The notes below the pieces were generated by a model. That model had not been told where the DNA came from. It was given only the letters and a program-made list of their open reading frames with translations, and did no database searches. A stretch of DNA of 39,713 bases from CAYMST01 sp964393115 (GTDB lineage: Bacteria; Bacteroidota; Bacteroidia; Cytophagales; Cyclobacteriaceae): contig CAYMST010000011.1 in the NCBI GenBank assembly GCA_964393115.1, positions 1 to 39,713 on the forward strand, written 5' to 3'. This document shows positions 7,628 to 16,656 of the stretch, piece after piece. Numbering within the stretch: the stretch's first letter is position 1; every line of letters begins with the position of its first letter. The position numbers and the translations under genes are program-made.

Positions 7628-8740
7628 ATGAACATGAAGAAATTCGTAAGCCTATGTATTTTTATATTTCTTTTAGGAACTTTTATTCCTGAGAGTTCTA
7701 TAGCTCAACGCCGCAAATCACCTAAAAGATACTCTTACAAAAAAGGGAGTAGAAAATCGAGTCGAGGCCGCAGTAAGTCCGCGAGTAGAAAGCGATCCAA
7801 TAGCTACGCAAGAAAGAGACGTGCTACACCCACTGGGCGTGGTAAAGGATACTCGCGCTACAGGAGCTCATCTCGAATTTCATCCGCAAGATTTAGTGGA
7901 TCAAACGCCAGAAATTTCTCGACCGTTGGTATTAATTTGAATGCCATGAATTATTTCGGAGATTTATCTCCGTCTAATGGTTTTGGTAGAACAGATATTT
8001 CATTTACTAGACCGGGAATTGGTGTTCAATACGCATATCAATTTTCACCTTACACAGCCGTTAGAGCTGCCTTTAACTGGGGTAGAATACGTGGAGATGA
8101 TGCCAATCAAAAAGGTGATGATCCTTCGTCCATTGGTAGAAGAAACAGAAGTCTTAGTTTCAGAAACGCCATAAAAGAGTTGTCTATTGCATTAGAAATA
8201 AACTTATTCGCCATTCAGAGCGCGGGCAGAAGACCTGTAATAAACCCATATCTAGTAGTTGGTGGTGCAATATTCCATCATCAACCTCAGGCTAAGCTTC
8301 CAGAAACGTTGGATGCAGTGGACTTTCCAAATGCGGGTGAATGGATTAATTTAAAGCCTCTTGGTACAGAAGGACAAAACCATCCGGGAAATGAAGACAA
8401 GGTCTACAGTAATATTGGGTATTCGATCATCCCGATAGGTCTTGGTGTAAAATTCGTACTCCCAGGCCAATTAGAGGTAGCAGCTGAATTTAGTCCTAGA
8501 ATAACTTTTACCGACTATTTAGACGATGTTAGTACAACATACCCAAATTTTAATTTGTTAGCGGGACAAGAAAATGGTGATATAGCCGTATTATTATCGG
8601 AAAGAGACCCCACAACACAATACGAAGAAGGTGATATTCGAGGAGGTTCAGAACAAAATGATTTTTATTTCATCTCACAAATTAGACTGTCTTACATTTT
8701 ACCAGGAGGTAAAGGCAGTAGTAGAGCAAAGTTTAGATAA
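7628..8740 (+). CDS. Outer-membrane barrel (DUF6089-like) with Arg/Ser-rich N-terminus
   Basis: This protein is 370 residues from ATG 7628; ATG 7634 and TTG 7607 are alternatives. A signal peptide with cleavage near SIA-Q (residue 26) is followed by an extraordinary basic linker at residues 27-91, where 25 of 65 residues are Arg/Lys and 17 are Ser. The barrel begins after that with FSTVGINLNAMNYFGDLSP, the (N/S)Y-x-GDL pattern of the DUF6089-type outer-membrane proteins usually found next to uppS. Alternating beta strands run to the C-terminal QIRLSYILPGG. The next gene is a shorter protein of the same type, so this looks like a tandem pair with an acquired N-terminal extension. Function unknown; a structural or envelope-assembly role is inferred. 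Confidence 0.8.
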   Translation: MNMKKFVSLCIFIFLLGTFIPESSIAQRRKSPKRYSYKKGSRKSSRGRSKSASRKRSNSYARKRRATPTGRGKGYSRYRSSSRISSARFSGSNARNFSTVGINLNAMNYFGDLSPSNGFGRTDISFTRPGIGVQYAYQFSPYTAVRAAFNWGRIRGDDANQKGDDPSSIGRRNRSLSFRNAIKELSIALEINLFAIQSAGRRPVINPYLVVGGAIFHHQPQAKLPETLDAVDFPNAGEWINLKPLGTEGQNHPGNEDKVYSNIGYSIIPIGLGVKFVLPGQLEVAAEFSPRITFTDYLDDVSTTYPNFNLLAGQENGDIAVLLSERDPTTQYEEGDIRGGSEQNDFYFISQIRLSYILPGGKGSSRAKFR

Positions 8741-8742
8741 TA

Positions 8743-9489
8743 TTGAATTATTTTAAAAAGACAGAGTATTTATATCGAAGCAGGAAACTATGGTTTTCTG
8801 CTTTTTTTTTAGTTCTTACATTTATAACTAAAGCTCAGTTTCTAGAATTTGGAGCTGGCATCGGTGTAACAAGTTATAATGGCGATTTAGTTAAAGGATT
8901 GGTTGGTAAATCATTTAGACCGGGGTTTAATATTTATCATAGGATGAATATGAGCAACGTTGTGGCCATCAGATATAATCTTACTAGCGGAGTAATAGCT
9001 GGAAATGACTCAAAACCTATTGATGCCTTAGGAAGTATTAGAAACCATGACTTTTCGGCAAGAGTAACAGAAGCCTCTATAAACTTTGAATACTTTTTTT
9101 TGGATTACTTAAATAAATATTCCTCTGTTAAATGGAGCCCATATTTCTCTTTAGGAGTTGGGTTTTACGGATTATCCAATTATCAAGATAACGCCGGAGG
9201 GAGTATCGATAGCCCACTTAGACCTGTACTACCTATAGGTGTTGGATTTAAACACCTGTTAGGCAAACGCTTCGCTGCTTCTCTAGATTTTAATTTTAAA
9301 AAGACCTTTGCTGACAACATTGATGGTATTTCAGATGCGGATCACAAATTTCAAAAATCTGAAAATGCACAGTTTGGCAACCCGAGTGACCAAGATTGGT
9401 ATACATATTTTGGAATTTCTTTAAGCTATATCATCTACAAAATTCCTTGCCCATTCAGGTATATTCCTAATGAATCTATTTTGAAATAG
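8743..9489 (+). CDS. Outer-membrane beta-barrel protein, DUF6089-like
   Basis: This 248-residue protein has a signal peptide that ends near ITKA-QF (about residue 31), followed by an eight-stranded-barrel-like pattern. FGAGIGVTSYNGDLVKG is the family's N-terminal strand, and YFGISLSYIIYKIPCPF is the last. It starts at TTG 8743, two bases after the upstream stop, because no ATG precedes the signal peptide. It is the probable paralogue of the preceding gene without the Arg/Ser-rich extension, and it sits just upstream of uppS and bamA. The family is presumed to be an outer-membrane protein; its biochemical role is not known. Confidence 0.82.
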   Translation: MNYFKKTEYLYRSRKLWFSAFFLVLTFITKAQFLEFGAGIGVTSYNGDLVKGLVGKSFRPGFNIYHRMNMSNVVAIRYNLTSGVIAGNDSKPIDALGSIRNHDFSARVTEASINFEYFFLDYLNKYSSVKWSPYFSLGVGFYGLSNYQDNAGGSIDSPLRPVLPIGVGFKHLLGKRFAASLDFNFKKTFADNIDGISDADHKFQKSENAQFGNPSDQDWYTYFGISLSYIIYKIPCPFRYIPNESILK

Positions 9490-9535
9490 GGATTTTCAAT
9501 CAAAAACCCCACATTTGCGGTTTGTTTTAGAATGA

Positions 9536-10267
9536 ATGGAAAGCTTGGATAGATCAAGAATGCCTTGCCATATTGCTGTAATAATGGATGGCAATGGTCG
9601 TTGGGCCAAAAAGCAAGGGGCCAAAAGAATTTTTGGTCATAGTAATGCTATAAAAGCTGTTAGAGATGTAACGGAAGGTTGTGCTGAGTTAGGAGTTCAA
9701 TTTCTTACCCTTTACGCTTTTTCCACGGAAAACTGGAATAGACCAAAAGAGGAAGTTAACGCTTTAATGAGTCTTTTAATAAAGACGATTAAGTCTGAAC
9801 TTCCAACTTTACAAAAAAACAATATTCGACTTTCTTCAATTGGAGATATCACTCAACTACCGAATAAAGCACAAAACGAACTGAGGGAAGCAAAAGAAGC
9901 GACCAAATCCAATACTGGTCTCAATCTCATATTGGCATTGAGTTATTCTAGTAAATGGGAAATTACCAAAGCGGTCAAAAGAATTTGTGAAGACGTATTG
10001 TCTAATGACATTCAATCCAATACAATAAATTCTGAATTAATCAGTACTTACTTAGAAACTTCAGAGATCCCCGATCCTGATTTGTTAATTCGTACAAGTG
10101 GAGAAATGCGTATCAGCAATTTTCTGCTTTGGCAAATTGCCTATTCAGAATTGTACTTTACGGAAATTCTTTGGCCCGATTTTAGAAAAAAAGATCTTTT
10201 GGAAGCAATAAGTACATACCAAAAAAGAGAGAGAAGATTTGGAAAAACTAGTGAACAAATTAGTTGA
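9536..10267 (+). CDS. uppS: Isoprenyl transferase (undecaprenyl diphosphate synthase)
   Basis: UppS extends farnesyl diphosphate with isopentenyl diphosphate to make the C55 carrier for peptidoglycan and surface glycans. The 243-residue protein shows the cis-prenyltransferase signatures: AVIMDGNGRWAKKQG with the catalytic Asp, GHSNAIKAVRDV, FSTENWNRPKEEV, and the C-terminal PDLLIRTSGEMRISNFLLWQIAYSELYF block. The canonical sequence has GEQRLSNF, so GEMRISNF is a mild variant. It overlaps bamA by 29 bases, coupling lipid-carrier synthesis to outer-membrane assembly. The product would serve the phosphoglycosyltransferases encoded at 23443-26023. Confidence 0.96.
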   Translation: MESLDRSRMPCHIAVIMDGNGRWAKKQGAKRIFGHSNAIKAVRDVTEGCAELGVQFLTLYAFSTENWNRPKEEVNALMSLLIKTIKSELPTLQKNNIRLSSIGDITQLPNKAQNELREAKEATKSNTGLNLILALSYSSKWEITKAVKRICEDVLSNDIQSNTINSELISTYLETSEIPDPDLLIRTSGEMRISNFLLWQIAYSELYFTEILWPDFRKKDLLEAISTYQKRERRFGKTSEQIS

Positions 10268-12923
10268 ATCGTTTGAAAATACACGAGTAGTTTTCACACT
10301 ACTGTGCCTGATTATTGGGTATTCCTATTCCTATAGTCAAGTGGGATTAAGATATGGTAATAGTGGTTACAAAAACACTTCGTCATTTGAGTTAAACTAT
10401 TCGAAACCTAAGACTTTCAAAATATCGTCTATTAAAGTCGAAGGAAATAAGTATTTGGATCCAACCGCACTAAAATCAATTTCTGGACTTAAGGTGGGGG
10501 ATGAAATAAAAGTTCCTGGTGATGGTATAAGTAACGCGATCAAAAAACTGTGGAAGCAAGGACTGATTGGCAACATTGAGATTTTAATATCAAAAATAGA
10601 GGGTGACAACATTGACCTACTTATCAAAATCAAAGAAAGGCCTCGATTGACTAAAATCGAGTTTTATGGATTAAACTCAACTCAAGAATCAGAGATTTTA
10701 GACCAAATTGACTTAATACGAGGTAGAATATTAACTGATGTTGTGCTCAAGAATACTAGATCTGCGGTCACCAAACATATGTATGATAAAGGTTTTTTGA
10801 ACTGCGAAGTTTTCATGAAGCAAGTGGAAGACACTTTGATTAAGAACAGTGTAATATTGGAAATTGATGTGAAGAAAAACCAAAAAGTCAAAGTTCACAA
10901 CATAGAAATCGAAGGTGATTCTATTTTCGCACACAGCAAGCTTAAAAAGAAATTAAAAAACACGTCTGAGCACGTTCGTTTCTATTTACACCGGGACCTT
11001 TTAGCAACTCTTCCAAAACTATTTAAACCTAAAAAAGTCGCTCAATTTTTCGCGAAAAAACAAGATGAGGACAAGGAGAAATTTACGGAGTATTTGAATA
11101 GTAGAGTCAAGCTTAACATTTTCAAATCATCCAAGTATCTTGAGAAGAAGTTTGATGAAGACCTAGATAATCTTATCTCTTTTTATAACTCGAAAGGCTA
11201 TCGCGATGCCGCTATTATATCTGACTCCACTTATTCCTCCTCAGAAAATTTGTTAGATATCAAACTGAAAGTTGATCCAGGACAAAAATACTACTTTAGA
11301 AATATCGACTGGTCTGGTAACTATGTCCACAATGACGATAAGCTAGAGAGGATATTGGGTATCTCCAAAGGGGATGTTTACGACCTGGAATTGGTTAATA
11401 AGAAACTAAATTTCAATCCCAACGGCACTGATATTAGCTCACTTTACATGGACGATGGATACCTCTTCTTCTCTGTTGATCCAGTGGAAACAAAGATAAT
11501 TGGAGACTCTATCGACGTCGAAATGCGAATTCGCGAGGGAGGACAAGCTACTATCAGTAAGATAATAGTAGAAGGCAATGATAGAACAAACGATCACGTG
11601 ATTTATCGAGAGTTGCGTACAATTCCTGGAGAGAAATTCAGCAGGTCGAAGCTAATTAGAACCCAACGTGAACTTTCACAATTAGGGTATTTTAACCCTG
11701 AAAAAATCAATCCAATTCCTATCCCAAATCCCGTCAATGAAACTGTGGATATAAAGTGGGAGCTAGAAGAGCAACACAACGATCAAATACAGCTTTCAGG
11801 TGGTTATGGGGGTGTTTATGGCTTTATTGGTACACTTGCATTTACCTTTAATAATTTCTCGGCTCGTAACCTTACTAACTTCAAAAAATGGAAACCTTTG
11901 CCTGTCGGTGATGGGCAAAAATTCAGTCTTAGTGCGCAAGCTCAGGGTCCACGATATCAGAATTATTCGGTAAGTTTTACCGAACCCTGGTTAGGTGGGA
12001 AAAAGCCAAATTCTTTCGGTCTAAGCTATAACCATACACGACAAGCCAGCATACTTGCAGATAACACAGAAACTGGAAGAATGACGTTAGATGGTATTAC
12101 AGTAAGTTTAGGAAGAAGACTTACTTGGCCTGACGACTACTTCACACAAAGCACGTCACTTGCGTTTCAACGATATGATATAACATTCGAACAGGGTTTC
12201 TTTGGTCTTCCTAAAGGAAATTACAATACCTGGGTATTTAATCATACCATATCACGAAACAGTATAGATAATCCGATGTTTCCACGAAGAGGTTCTTTGA
12301 TTTCTTTAAATACAGCACTGACTCCTCCATATTCATTATTTGCAGGAGATCGCGCCGATGAATTTATAGAATATCACAAATGGATGTTTGATACCAAAAA
12401 TTACCTGAATATAGTTGGCAACTTGGTTTTAGAAACAAGAGCGCACTTTGGTATCGTTGGGAACTACAGCCCGGACGCAGGACCAGTAAGATTCGAGCGA
12501 TTTATAATGGGAGGTAGTGGCTTGACAGGTCAAAACTTCGTATTGGGTAGTGATATCATAGGACTAAGGGGTTATCAAGATAATTCCTTGAATCCTGTAT
12601 CGACTTCGGAGTCCGGAATTCGAGGCGGCACGGCGTTTGCAAAATATGTTTTTGAGCTCCGCTATCCTATATCTCTCAATCCTTCAGCAACTATTTATGC
12701 ACTTGCATTCGCGGAGGGAGGAAATAACTGGAGTGAAATCAAAAACGATAACCCTACGAACGTTCTTAAGTCTAACGGTTTTGGAGTAAGGATATTTATG
12801 CCTGCATTCGGTCTATTAGGAATTGATGCAGCTTATGGATATGATAACGATAACCGATTTGGCGATCGTTTTAGTAGTAACCAATGGGAAATACACTTTT
12901 CCATCAATCAATCACTTAGATAA
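10239..12923 (+). CDS. bamA: Outer-membrane protein assembly factor BamA (Omp85)
   Basis: BamA is the central insertase for outer-membrane beta-barrels. The 894-residue protein has a hydrophobic signal region at about residues 16-34, then consecutive POTRA domains to about residue 510. Visible POTRA starts include FKISSIKVEGNKYLDP, KVKVHNIEIEGDSIF, YYFRNIDWSGNYV and ATISKIIVEGNDRTND. A C-terminal 16-strand Omp85 barrel follows, with the lumen motif IIGLRGYQD near residue 775 and a terminal IHFSINQSLR strand. A lysine-rich insertion (about residues 258-290) lies between POTRA modules. The start is TTG 10239 or GTG 10251, both inside uppS, and no ATG is available before the signal peptide. Two OmpH chaperones follow, completing the delivery and insertion pathway. 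Confidence 0.93.
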   Translation: MEKLVNKLVESFENTRVVFTLLCLIIGYSYSYSQVGLRYGNSGYKNTSSFELNYSKPKTFKISSIKVEGNKYLDPTALKSISGLKVGDEIKVPGDGISNAIKKLWKQGLIGNIEILISKIEGDNIDLLIKIKERPRLTKIEFYGLNSTQESEILDQIDLIRGRILTDVVLKNTRSAVTKHMYDKGFLNCEVFMKQVEDTLIKNSVILEIDVKKNQKVKVHNIEIEGDSIFAHSKLKKKLKNTSEHVRFYLHRDLLATLPKLFKPKKVAQFFAKKQDEDKEKFTEYLNSRVKLNIFKSSKYLEKKFDEDLDNLISFYNSKGYRDAAIISDSTYSSSENLLDIKLKVDPGQKYYFRNIDWSGNYVHNDDKLERILGISKGDVYDLELVNKKLNFNPNGTDISSLYMDDGYLFFSVDPVETKIIGDSIDVEMRIREGGQATISKIIVEGNDRTNDHVIYRELRTIPGEKFSRSKLIRTQRELSQLGYFNPEKINPIPIPNPVNETVDIKWELEEQHNDQIQLSGGYGGVYGFIGTLAFTFNNFSARNLTNFKKWKPLPVGDGQKFSLSAQAQGPRYQNYSVSFTEPWLGGKKPNSFGLSYNHTRQASILADNTETGRMTLDGITVSLGRRLTWPDDYFTQSTSLAFQRYDITFEQGFFGLPKGNYNTWVFNHTISRNSIDNPMFPRRGSLISLNTALTPPYSLFAGDRADEFIEYHKWMFDTKNYLNIVGNLVLETRAHFGIVGNYSPDAGPVRFERFIMGGSGLTGQNFVLGSDIIGLRGYQDNSLNPVSTSESGIRGGTAFAKYVFELRYPISLNPSATIYALAFAEGGNNWSEIKNDNPTNVLKSNGFGVRIFMPAFGLLGIDAAYGYDNDNRFGDRFSSNQWEIHFSINQSLR

Positions 12924-12958
12924 TGAAGCATTAGCTTCTTAGAAAAGGATATTCGAAA

Positions 12959-13498
12959 ATGAAAACCAAACTCATAATTTCACAAGCTGTTGCTTTAATA
13001 TTATTTAATTTTAGTTTTGCACAAAAATTCGGATACGTTGACACCGAATTTGTATTGAGTAAGCTATCTGAGTACCATGAAGCGCAAAAGGAAGTAGATA
13101 AACTTTCGGCAGGCTGGGAAAAAGAAATTGATGACCTCTACGTCAAAGTAGAGAGCATGGAAGCTCAATATAAGGCTGAAGAAGTATTGTTAACAGCAGA
13201 ATTAAAGAAAGAAAAGCGCGAAGCCATTGAGGAGCAATGGAAAGAGCTAAAAGAGTTTCAGCGTAAAGTATTTGGATTCGAAGGTTTACTTTTTCTCAAA
13301 AAACAGGAATTGGTGAAGCCTATTCAGGATAAAATTTTTGAAGCGGTCGAAAAGGTAGCAAAAAAACAAAGACTTCAAATTGTTTTTGATAAATCTGGAG
13401 AGCTTGTTATGATTTATACGAATCCCGTTCATGACTATACAGAGTTTGTACTTGAAGAACTGGGGTTGGCCGAAAAAAAAGAAGAGGAAAAAAAGTAA
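12959..13498 (+). CDS. OmpH/Skp family periplasmic chaperone, copy 1
   Basis: This 179-residue Skp/OmpH-type protein has a signal peptide (cleavage after SFA near residue 21), a short beta segment KFGYVDTEFVLSKL, then a long charged alpha-hairpin (about residues 45-135) that forms the tentacles of the trimeric jellyfish-like chaperone. It ends with a beta/alpha cap, LQIVFDKSGELVMIY. Skp keeps unfolded barrel proteins soluble on their way to BamA. It lies 35 bases after bamA. The acidic/lysine-rich tail (EKKEEEKK) is low complexity. It is clearly paralogous to the next gene but quite diverged. Confidence 0.92.
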   Translation: MKTKLIISQAVALILFNFSFAQKFGYVDTEFVLSKLSEYHEAQKEVDKLSAGWEKEIDDLYVKVESMEAQYKAEEVLLTAELKKEKREAIEEQWKELKEFQRKVFGFEGLLFLKKQELVKPIQDKIFEAVEKVAKKQRLQIVFDKSGELVMIYTNPVHDYTEFVLEELGLAEKKEEEKK

Positions 13499-13515
13499 TG
13501 TATGAAGAAATACTA

Positions 13516-13545
13516 TTTGGCAAGCTATTTGCTAAAGTAGTTTTC
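13516..13545 (+). promoter_or_regulatory. Candidate promoter for second ompH
   Basis: In the 81-base gap between the two OmpH genes, TTTG (13516-13519) is followed after 18 bases by TAGTTTTC (13538-13545). The latter matches the Bacteroidota -7 box TAnnTTTG at all but the last base. The arrangement would give a leader of about 30 bases. The spacing is one or two short of the usual 19-21, so this is tentative. Confidence 0.33.
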
Positions 13546-13579
13546 ATAATTTGAGAGCGTTGGAAATAATATTAAAAAA

Positions 13580-14119
13580 ATGAAAAGAAATATTTTGTTA
13601 ATTGTAGCCTTTGCTATTGCTAGTTTTACGTCGTTTGGACAAGGTTTAAAGATTGGTTATGCTGATGTTGATTACATTTTGAGTTCCTTGCCGGAATTCA
13701 AGCAGGTACAATCTAATCTTCAGGCATATGAGAAGCAGCTTCAAAACCAGCTTCAAGCCAAGGTACAAGAGTACCAAGCAAAACTTAAAGAATACTCTGA
13801 AAGTGCTCCTAAGATGACCGATATCATGAGAGCTGACGCTGAGGCAGAGCTAAAGGGACTTCAAGAGAGGATTCAGAATATGGAACGTAATGCGCAAAAC
13901 TCTTTAGTGAAAAGACAGAATGAGGAGTCTGCTCCAGTGATTGAAAAAGTGGACAAAGCGATAAAGGATGTTTCTAAAGAAAACGGTTATACACACGTAT
14001 TTAGTGCTGGTCAGGCAGCAGTAAATATTTTACTTTATGCTAGAGATGAAGACAATATTTCTAATTTGGTATTAAAAAAGCTAGGAGTAACCCCACCAAG
14101 TGCTGAATCTAAAGAATAG
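13580..14119 (+). CDS. OmpH/Skp family periplasmic chaperone, copy 2
   Basis: This second Skp/OmpH protein is also 179 residues. The signal peptide ends at SFG-Q near residue 20, the beta segment is LKIGYADVDYILSSLPEFKQVQ, a Gln/Lys-rich coiled-coil hairpin covers about residues 45-125, and the closing cap is YTHVFSAGQAAVNILLYA. Tandem ompH genes after bamA are usual in Bacteroidota. The longer upstream gap and the promoter-like motif suggest it may have its own transcription start. The hairpin terminator at 14147-14178 ends the cluster right behind it. Confidence 0.93.
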   Translation: MKRNILLIVAFAIASFTSFGQGLKIGYADVDYILSSLPEFKQVQSNLQAYEKQLQNQLQAKVQEYQAKLKEYSESAPKMTDIMRADAEAELKGLQERIQNMERNAQNSLVKRQNEESAPVIEKVDKAIKDVSKENGYTHVFSAGQAAVNILLYARDEDNISNLVLKKLGVTPPSAESKE

Positions 14120-14146
14120 TCAGTAGTAATTTGTAAAAAAATCGAG

Positions 14147-14178
14147 AGCCATAGTAATAAAAACTATGGCTTTTTTTA
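14147..14178 (+). terminator. Rho-independent terminator after ompH cluster
   Basis: A perfect 9-base inverted repeat, agccatagt (14147-14155) and actatggct (14163-14171), encloses a 7-base loop and runs into a stretch of T residues to 14177. It sits 27 bases after the stop of the second ompH gene and before the TTG of the phosphatase gene, so it separates the envelope cluster from the partner-switching module. Confidence 0.85.
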
Positions 14179-14206
14179 TTTTGGACCAATATATAATTCA
14201 TCAACG

Positions 14207-16261
14207 TTGCGTTCCAAAGCGATTATTCGAATCACCTTAGTTTTTGCGATAATATTCTGGGTTGCCCAATTTGCATCAGGGCTTTCTATTATATTCAATT
14301 CTAAGTTCGGTTCTGTAACTTCAGTCCCTAATTATTTCCCTACCTTTTTCTATTTCCTATTCTCTGCTTGTCTGTTTGTCTTCTTTAAACATCGAATTTC
14401 AACAACTGAGGGGCTCAATTTCACAGACCTTTTATGGAGAGTGTTTGTAACGGGTCTACTTACCACAATAGTTTCTTTATTAGTAAAATTCTTTTTCGTT
14501 GCCTTTCAAAATAATGCAATTAGCAAAAACCCCATTGTAATTAACCTATTGTATCAGGTCAATTCTGGATTAATTGTCACTTTTTTGATTTCGACCTTGA
14601 TCGTTTGGAAACGACTTATTCTTTATCAAAAAAGTAAGGTGTTAATTCGAACATGGAAATACTATGAGTATTCCTACATTATCTTATTTTCACTTGATTT
14701 TTTTGGATATCGACTTGGAGACACAGAGTTTTTAATTCCCTTGGTTATCAGTTTATTATACGGACTTGTATTGTCTTTCAACCTCAAATGGGTGGCCTAT
14801 TTAAATTTCCGCCAAAAGTGGAAAAGTTTGATGTTCATTGTGTTAGTCATCATTTATATGGCCTATTTTATTGACAGCGTTTTTAATCAAAATCAAAATC
14901 CCGAGCTTATAATAGATTTTAGTAATAGCTTGGCTTTATTATCGCTGTTTGGATTCACATTTAGCTATTCAATAACTTCCTTTTTAGTAGTACTTTTTAA
15001 TCTACCTACTTCATCGGTATTTGAAGGTAAGCTCAAAGAAATCATTAGTTTTCAGCGACTCAGTCAATCGGCGCCAAATGGAAAAAACGAAAATGAGGTT
15101 TACGAAATACTATTGGAGAGTTCGCTTAGCGCTTTATTCGCAAAAGCTGGATGGATTGAGGTAATCGATGACCTAACCGGCAAAACCAGAATATTTAATC
15201 GAAATATTGAAAAACATAGTATACTAAACATCAAGAATGCGATTAAAAATGGCCATTTAAAAGATGTCATGAGCTTTAACGCACAGGAAAATCGATTAAA
15301 AGCCACTTCTCTTCTGGAAAATATCAAACGCCAACGTTATAAAACAGTCTTGTTTTACCCCATATTTATTAAAAGTAAACAGATCGGTTACATCACCTTG
15401 GTTGGTGACGTCGAGGACAGTTTCAATCGAGAAATGATCGATATTCTCGGAACTTTTATTAATCAAACTAGTATTTCAATTGAGAATATTAGGCTCATAA
15501 CAGAAGCACTAGAAAATGAGCGCTACCAAGAAGAACTCAAGATTGCATCAAAGGTTCAAGAAAGCCTTTTGCCAAAAGATCAGCTCAAAAATGATCATTT
15601 CGAGTTAGCCGCTATTTCCATGGCTGCAGATGAAGTTGGAGGAGACTACTATGATTATTTTAAGCTCTCTGATGAGCGTTATGCCATAGTTATAGGTGAT
15701 GTATCTGGAAAAGGAACCTCCGCGGCATTTCATATGTCCCAGGTTAAAGGCATATTTCACAGTCTTGTTCAGTTGAATTTAGACCCAAAGAAGTTTCTTA
15801 TTTATGCTAATGACGCTTTAGGGCGATGTCTAGATAAAAACTCTTTTGTTACCGTATCGTATTTCATTATCGACACTTTCGAGAATACAGTAGAGTTTGC
15901 ACGAGCCGGCCATTGTCCGTCGTTATATTATAACAACAATGCCAAACAAACAGTATACTACAAAAACAAAGGACTTGGTTTAGGTATTTTACGTAACTCT
16001 TCTTTCGATAAATACGTGCAGGTAAATGAGTTGGTATTCTCACCTAATGACGTTTTATTGTTGTACACTGACGGAGTAATAGAAGCCACAGATTCCAACA
16101 ATCAACAATTTGGTTATTCACGACTGGAAGATGGACTAAAACGCTACGGTGAGTTAAAGGCTTCAAGGATCGTCGAAGAGCTTCAAAGTGACCTTGTAGA
16201 CTTTTGTGGAAATATAGATATAGATGATGATTATACCTTGGTTACCGTTAAATTCAGGTAA
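14207..16261 (+). CDS. Membrane-bound PP2C-type (SpoIIE) serine phosphatase with GAF domain
   Basis: This 684-residue protein has an N-terminal half (to about residue 265) with roughly seven hydrophobic segments, so it is anchored in the inner membrane. A GAF-like sensor region follows (about 270-420), then a short coiled coil (ENERYQEELKIASKVQESLLP), typical before SpoIIE/RsbU phosphatases. The C-terminal PP2C domain shows ADEVGGDYYDYF, IGDVSGKGTSAA, FARAGHCPSLYY and LLLYTDGVIEA, the metal-binding Asp and Gly residues of the family. It should dephosphorylate a Ser-phosphorylated STAS antagonist; a STAS protein is encoded 56 bases downstream. The start is TTG 14207. The signal sensed is unknown. 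Confidence 0.9.
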   Translation: MRSKAIIRITLVFAIIFWVAQFASGLSIIFNSKFGSVTSVPNYFPTFFYFLFSACLFVFFKHRISTTEGLNFTDLLWRVFVTGLLTTIVSLLVKFFFVAFQNNAISKNPIVINLLYQVNSGLIVTFLISTLIVWKRLILYQKSKVLIRTWKYYEYSYIILFSLDFFGYRLGDTEFLIPLVISLLYGLVLSFNLKWVAYLNFRQKWKSLMFIVLVIIYMAYFIDSVFNQNQNPELIIDFSNSLALLSLFGFTFSYSITSFLVVLFNLPTSSVFEGKLKEIISFQRLSQSAPNGKNENEVYEILLESSLSALFAKAGWIEVIDDLTGKTRIFNRNIEKHSILNIKNAIKNGHLKDVMSFNAQENRLKATSLLENIKRQRYKTVLFYPIFIKSKQIGYITLVGDVEDSFNREMIDILGTFINQTSISIENIRLITEALENERYQEELKIASKVQESLLPKDQLKNDHFELAAISMAADEVGGDYYDYFKLSDERYAIVIGDVSGKGTSAAFHMSQVKGIFHSLVQLNLDPKKFLIYANDALGRCLDKNSFVTVSYFIIDTFENTVEFARAGHCPSLYYNNNAKQTVYYKNKGLGLGILRNSSFDKYVQVNELVFSPNDVLLLYTDGVIEATDSNNQQFGYSRLEDGLKRYGELKASRIVEELQSDLVDFCGNIDIDDDYTLVTVKFR

Positions 16262-16317
16262 GATAAATCACTATTATTGAGGAACTTATAAGAAAAAAAA
16301 TTTGTTATACTTGATCA

Positions 16318-16644
16318 ATGGTTGAAATAAAAGAAAAAGTCGATGAGGAGAAGATAGTGCTTCAAGTATTTGGAGAGGTTGATGCTAGTTCTTCTATTCA
16401 TCTGGATAAAGCCCTAGAAGAGGCTGTTGCGCAGCATAAAATCATATTGGTCGACTTGAGCAATTTGGAGTACATCTCTTCCGCAGGGTTGGGTGTTTTT
16501 ATGTCGTATCTTGATCAGATTAAGGAAGAAGGAATTCATTTCGCCTTATTTGGTTTGAAAGAAAGTGTATATCATGTTTTTGAGATACTAGGAATGGATC
16601 AGGTGCTAAGAATCGAAAAAAGTTTAGCAGAGGCAATGACCTGA
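16318..16644 (+). CDS. STAS-domain anti-sigma factor antagonist (RsbV/SpoIIAA-like)
   Basis: This 108-residue single STAS domain is of normal length. GEVDASSSIHLDKAL opens the domain, and ILVDLSNLEYISSAGLGVFMSYL holds the conserved phospho-acceptor region. By alignment to SpoIIAA, Ser55 in ISSAGLGV is the expected phosphorylated serine. In its unphosphorylated form such a protein binds and titrates its partner kinase. It lies between the PP2C phosphatase and an RsbW-like kinase, which is strong context for partner switching. The aspartate that precedes the serine in SpoIIAA/RsbV is a serine here, as in many non-sporulation STAS antagonists. Confidence 0.92.
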   Translation: MVEIKEKVDEEKIVLQVFGEVDASSSIHLDKALEEAVAQHKIILVDLSNLEYISSAGLGVFMSYLDQIKEEGIHFALFGLKESVYHVFEILGMDQVLRIEKSLAEAMT

Positions 16645-16656
16645 AAGCGGCTGGAA

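Noticed and set aside
12925..12938. Small hairpin gaagc-atta-gcttc between bamA and the first ompH gene
   Set aside because: The stem is only 5 bases and no T-run follows, so it is not a credible terminator; it may be chance.
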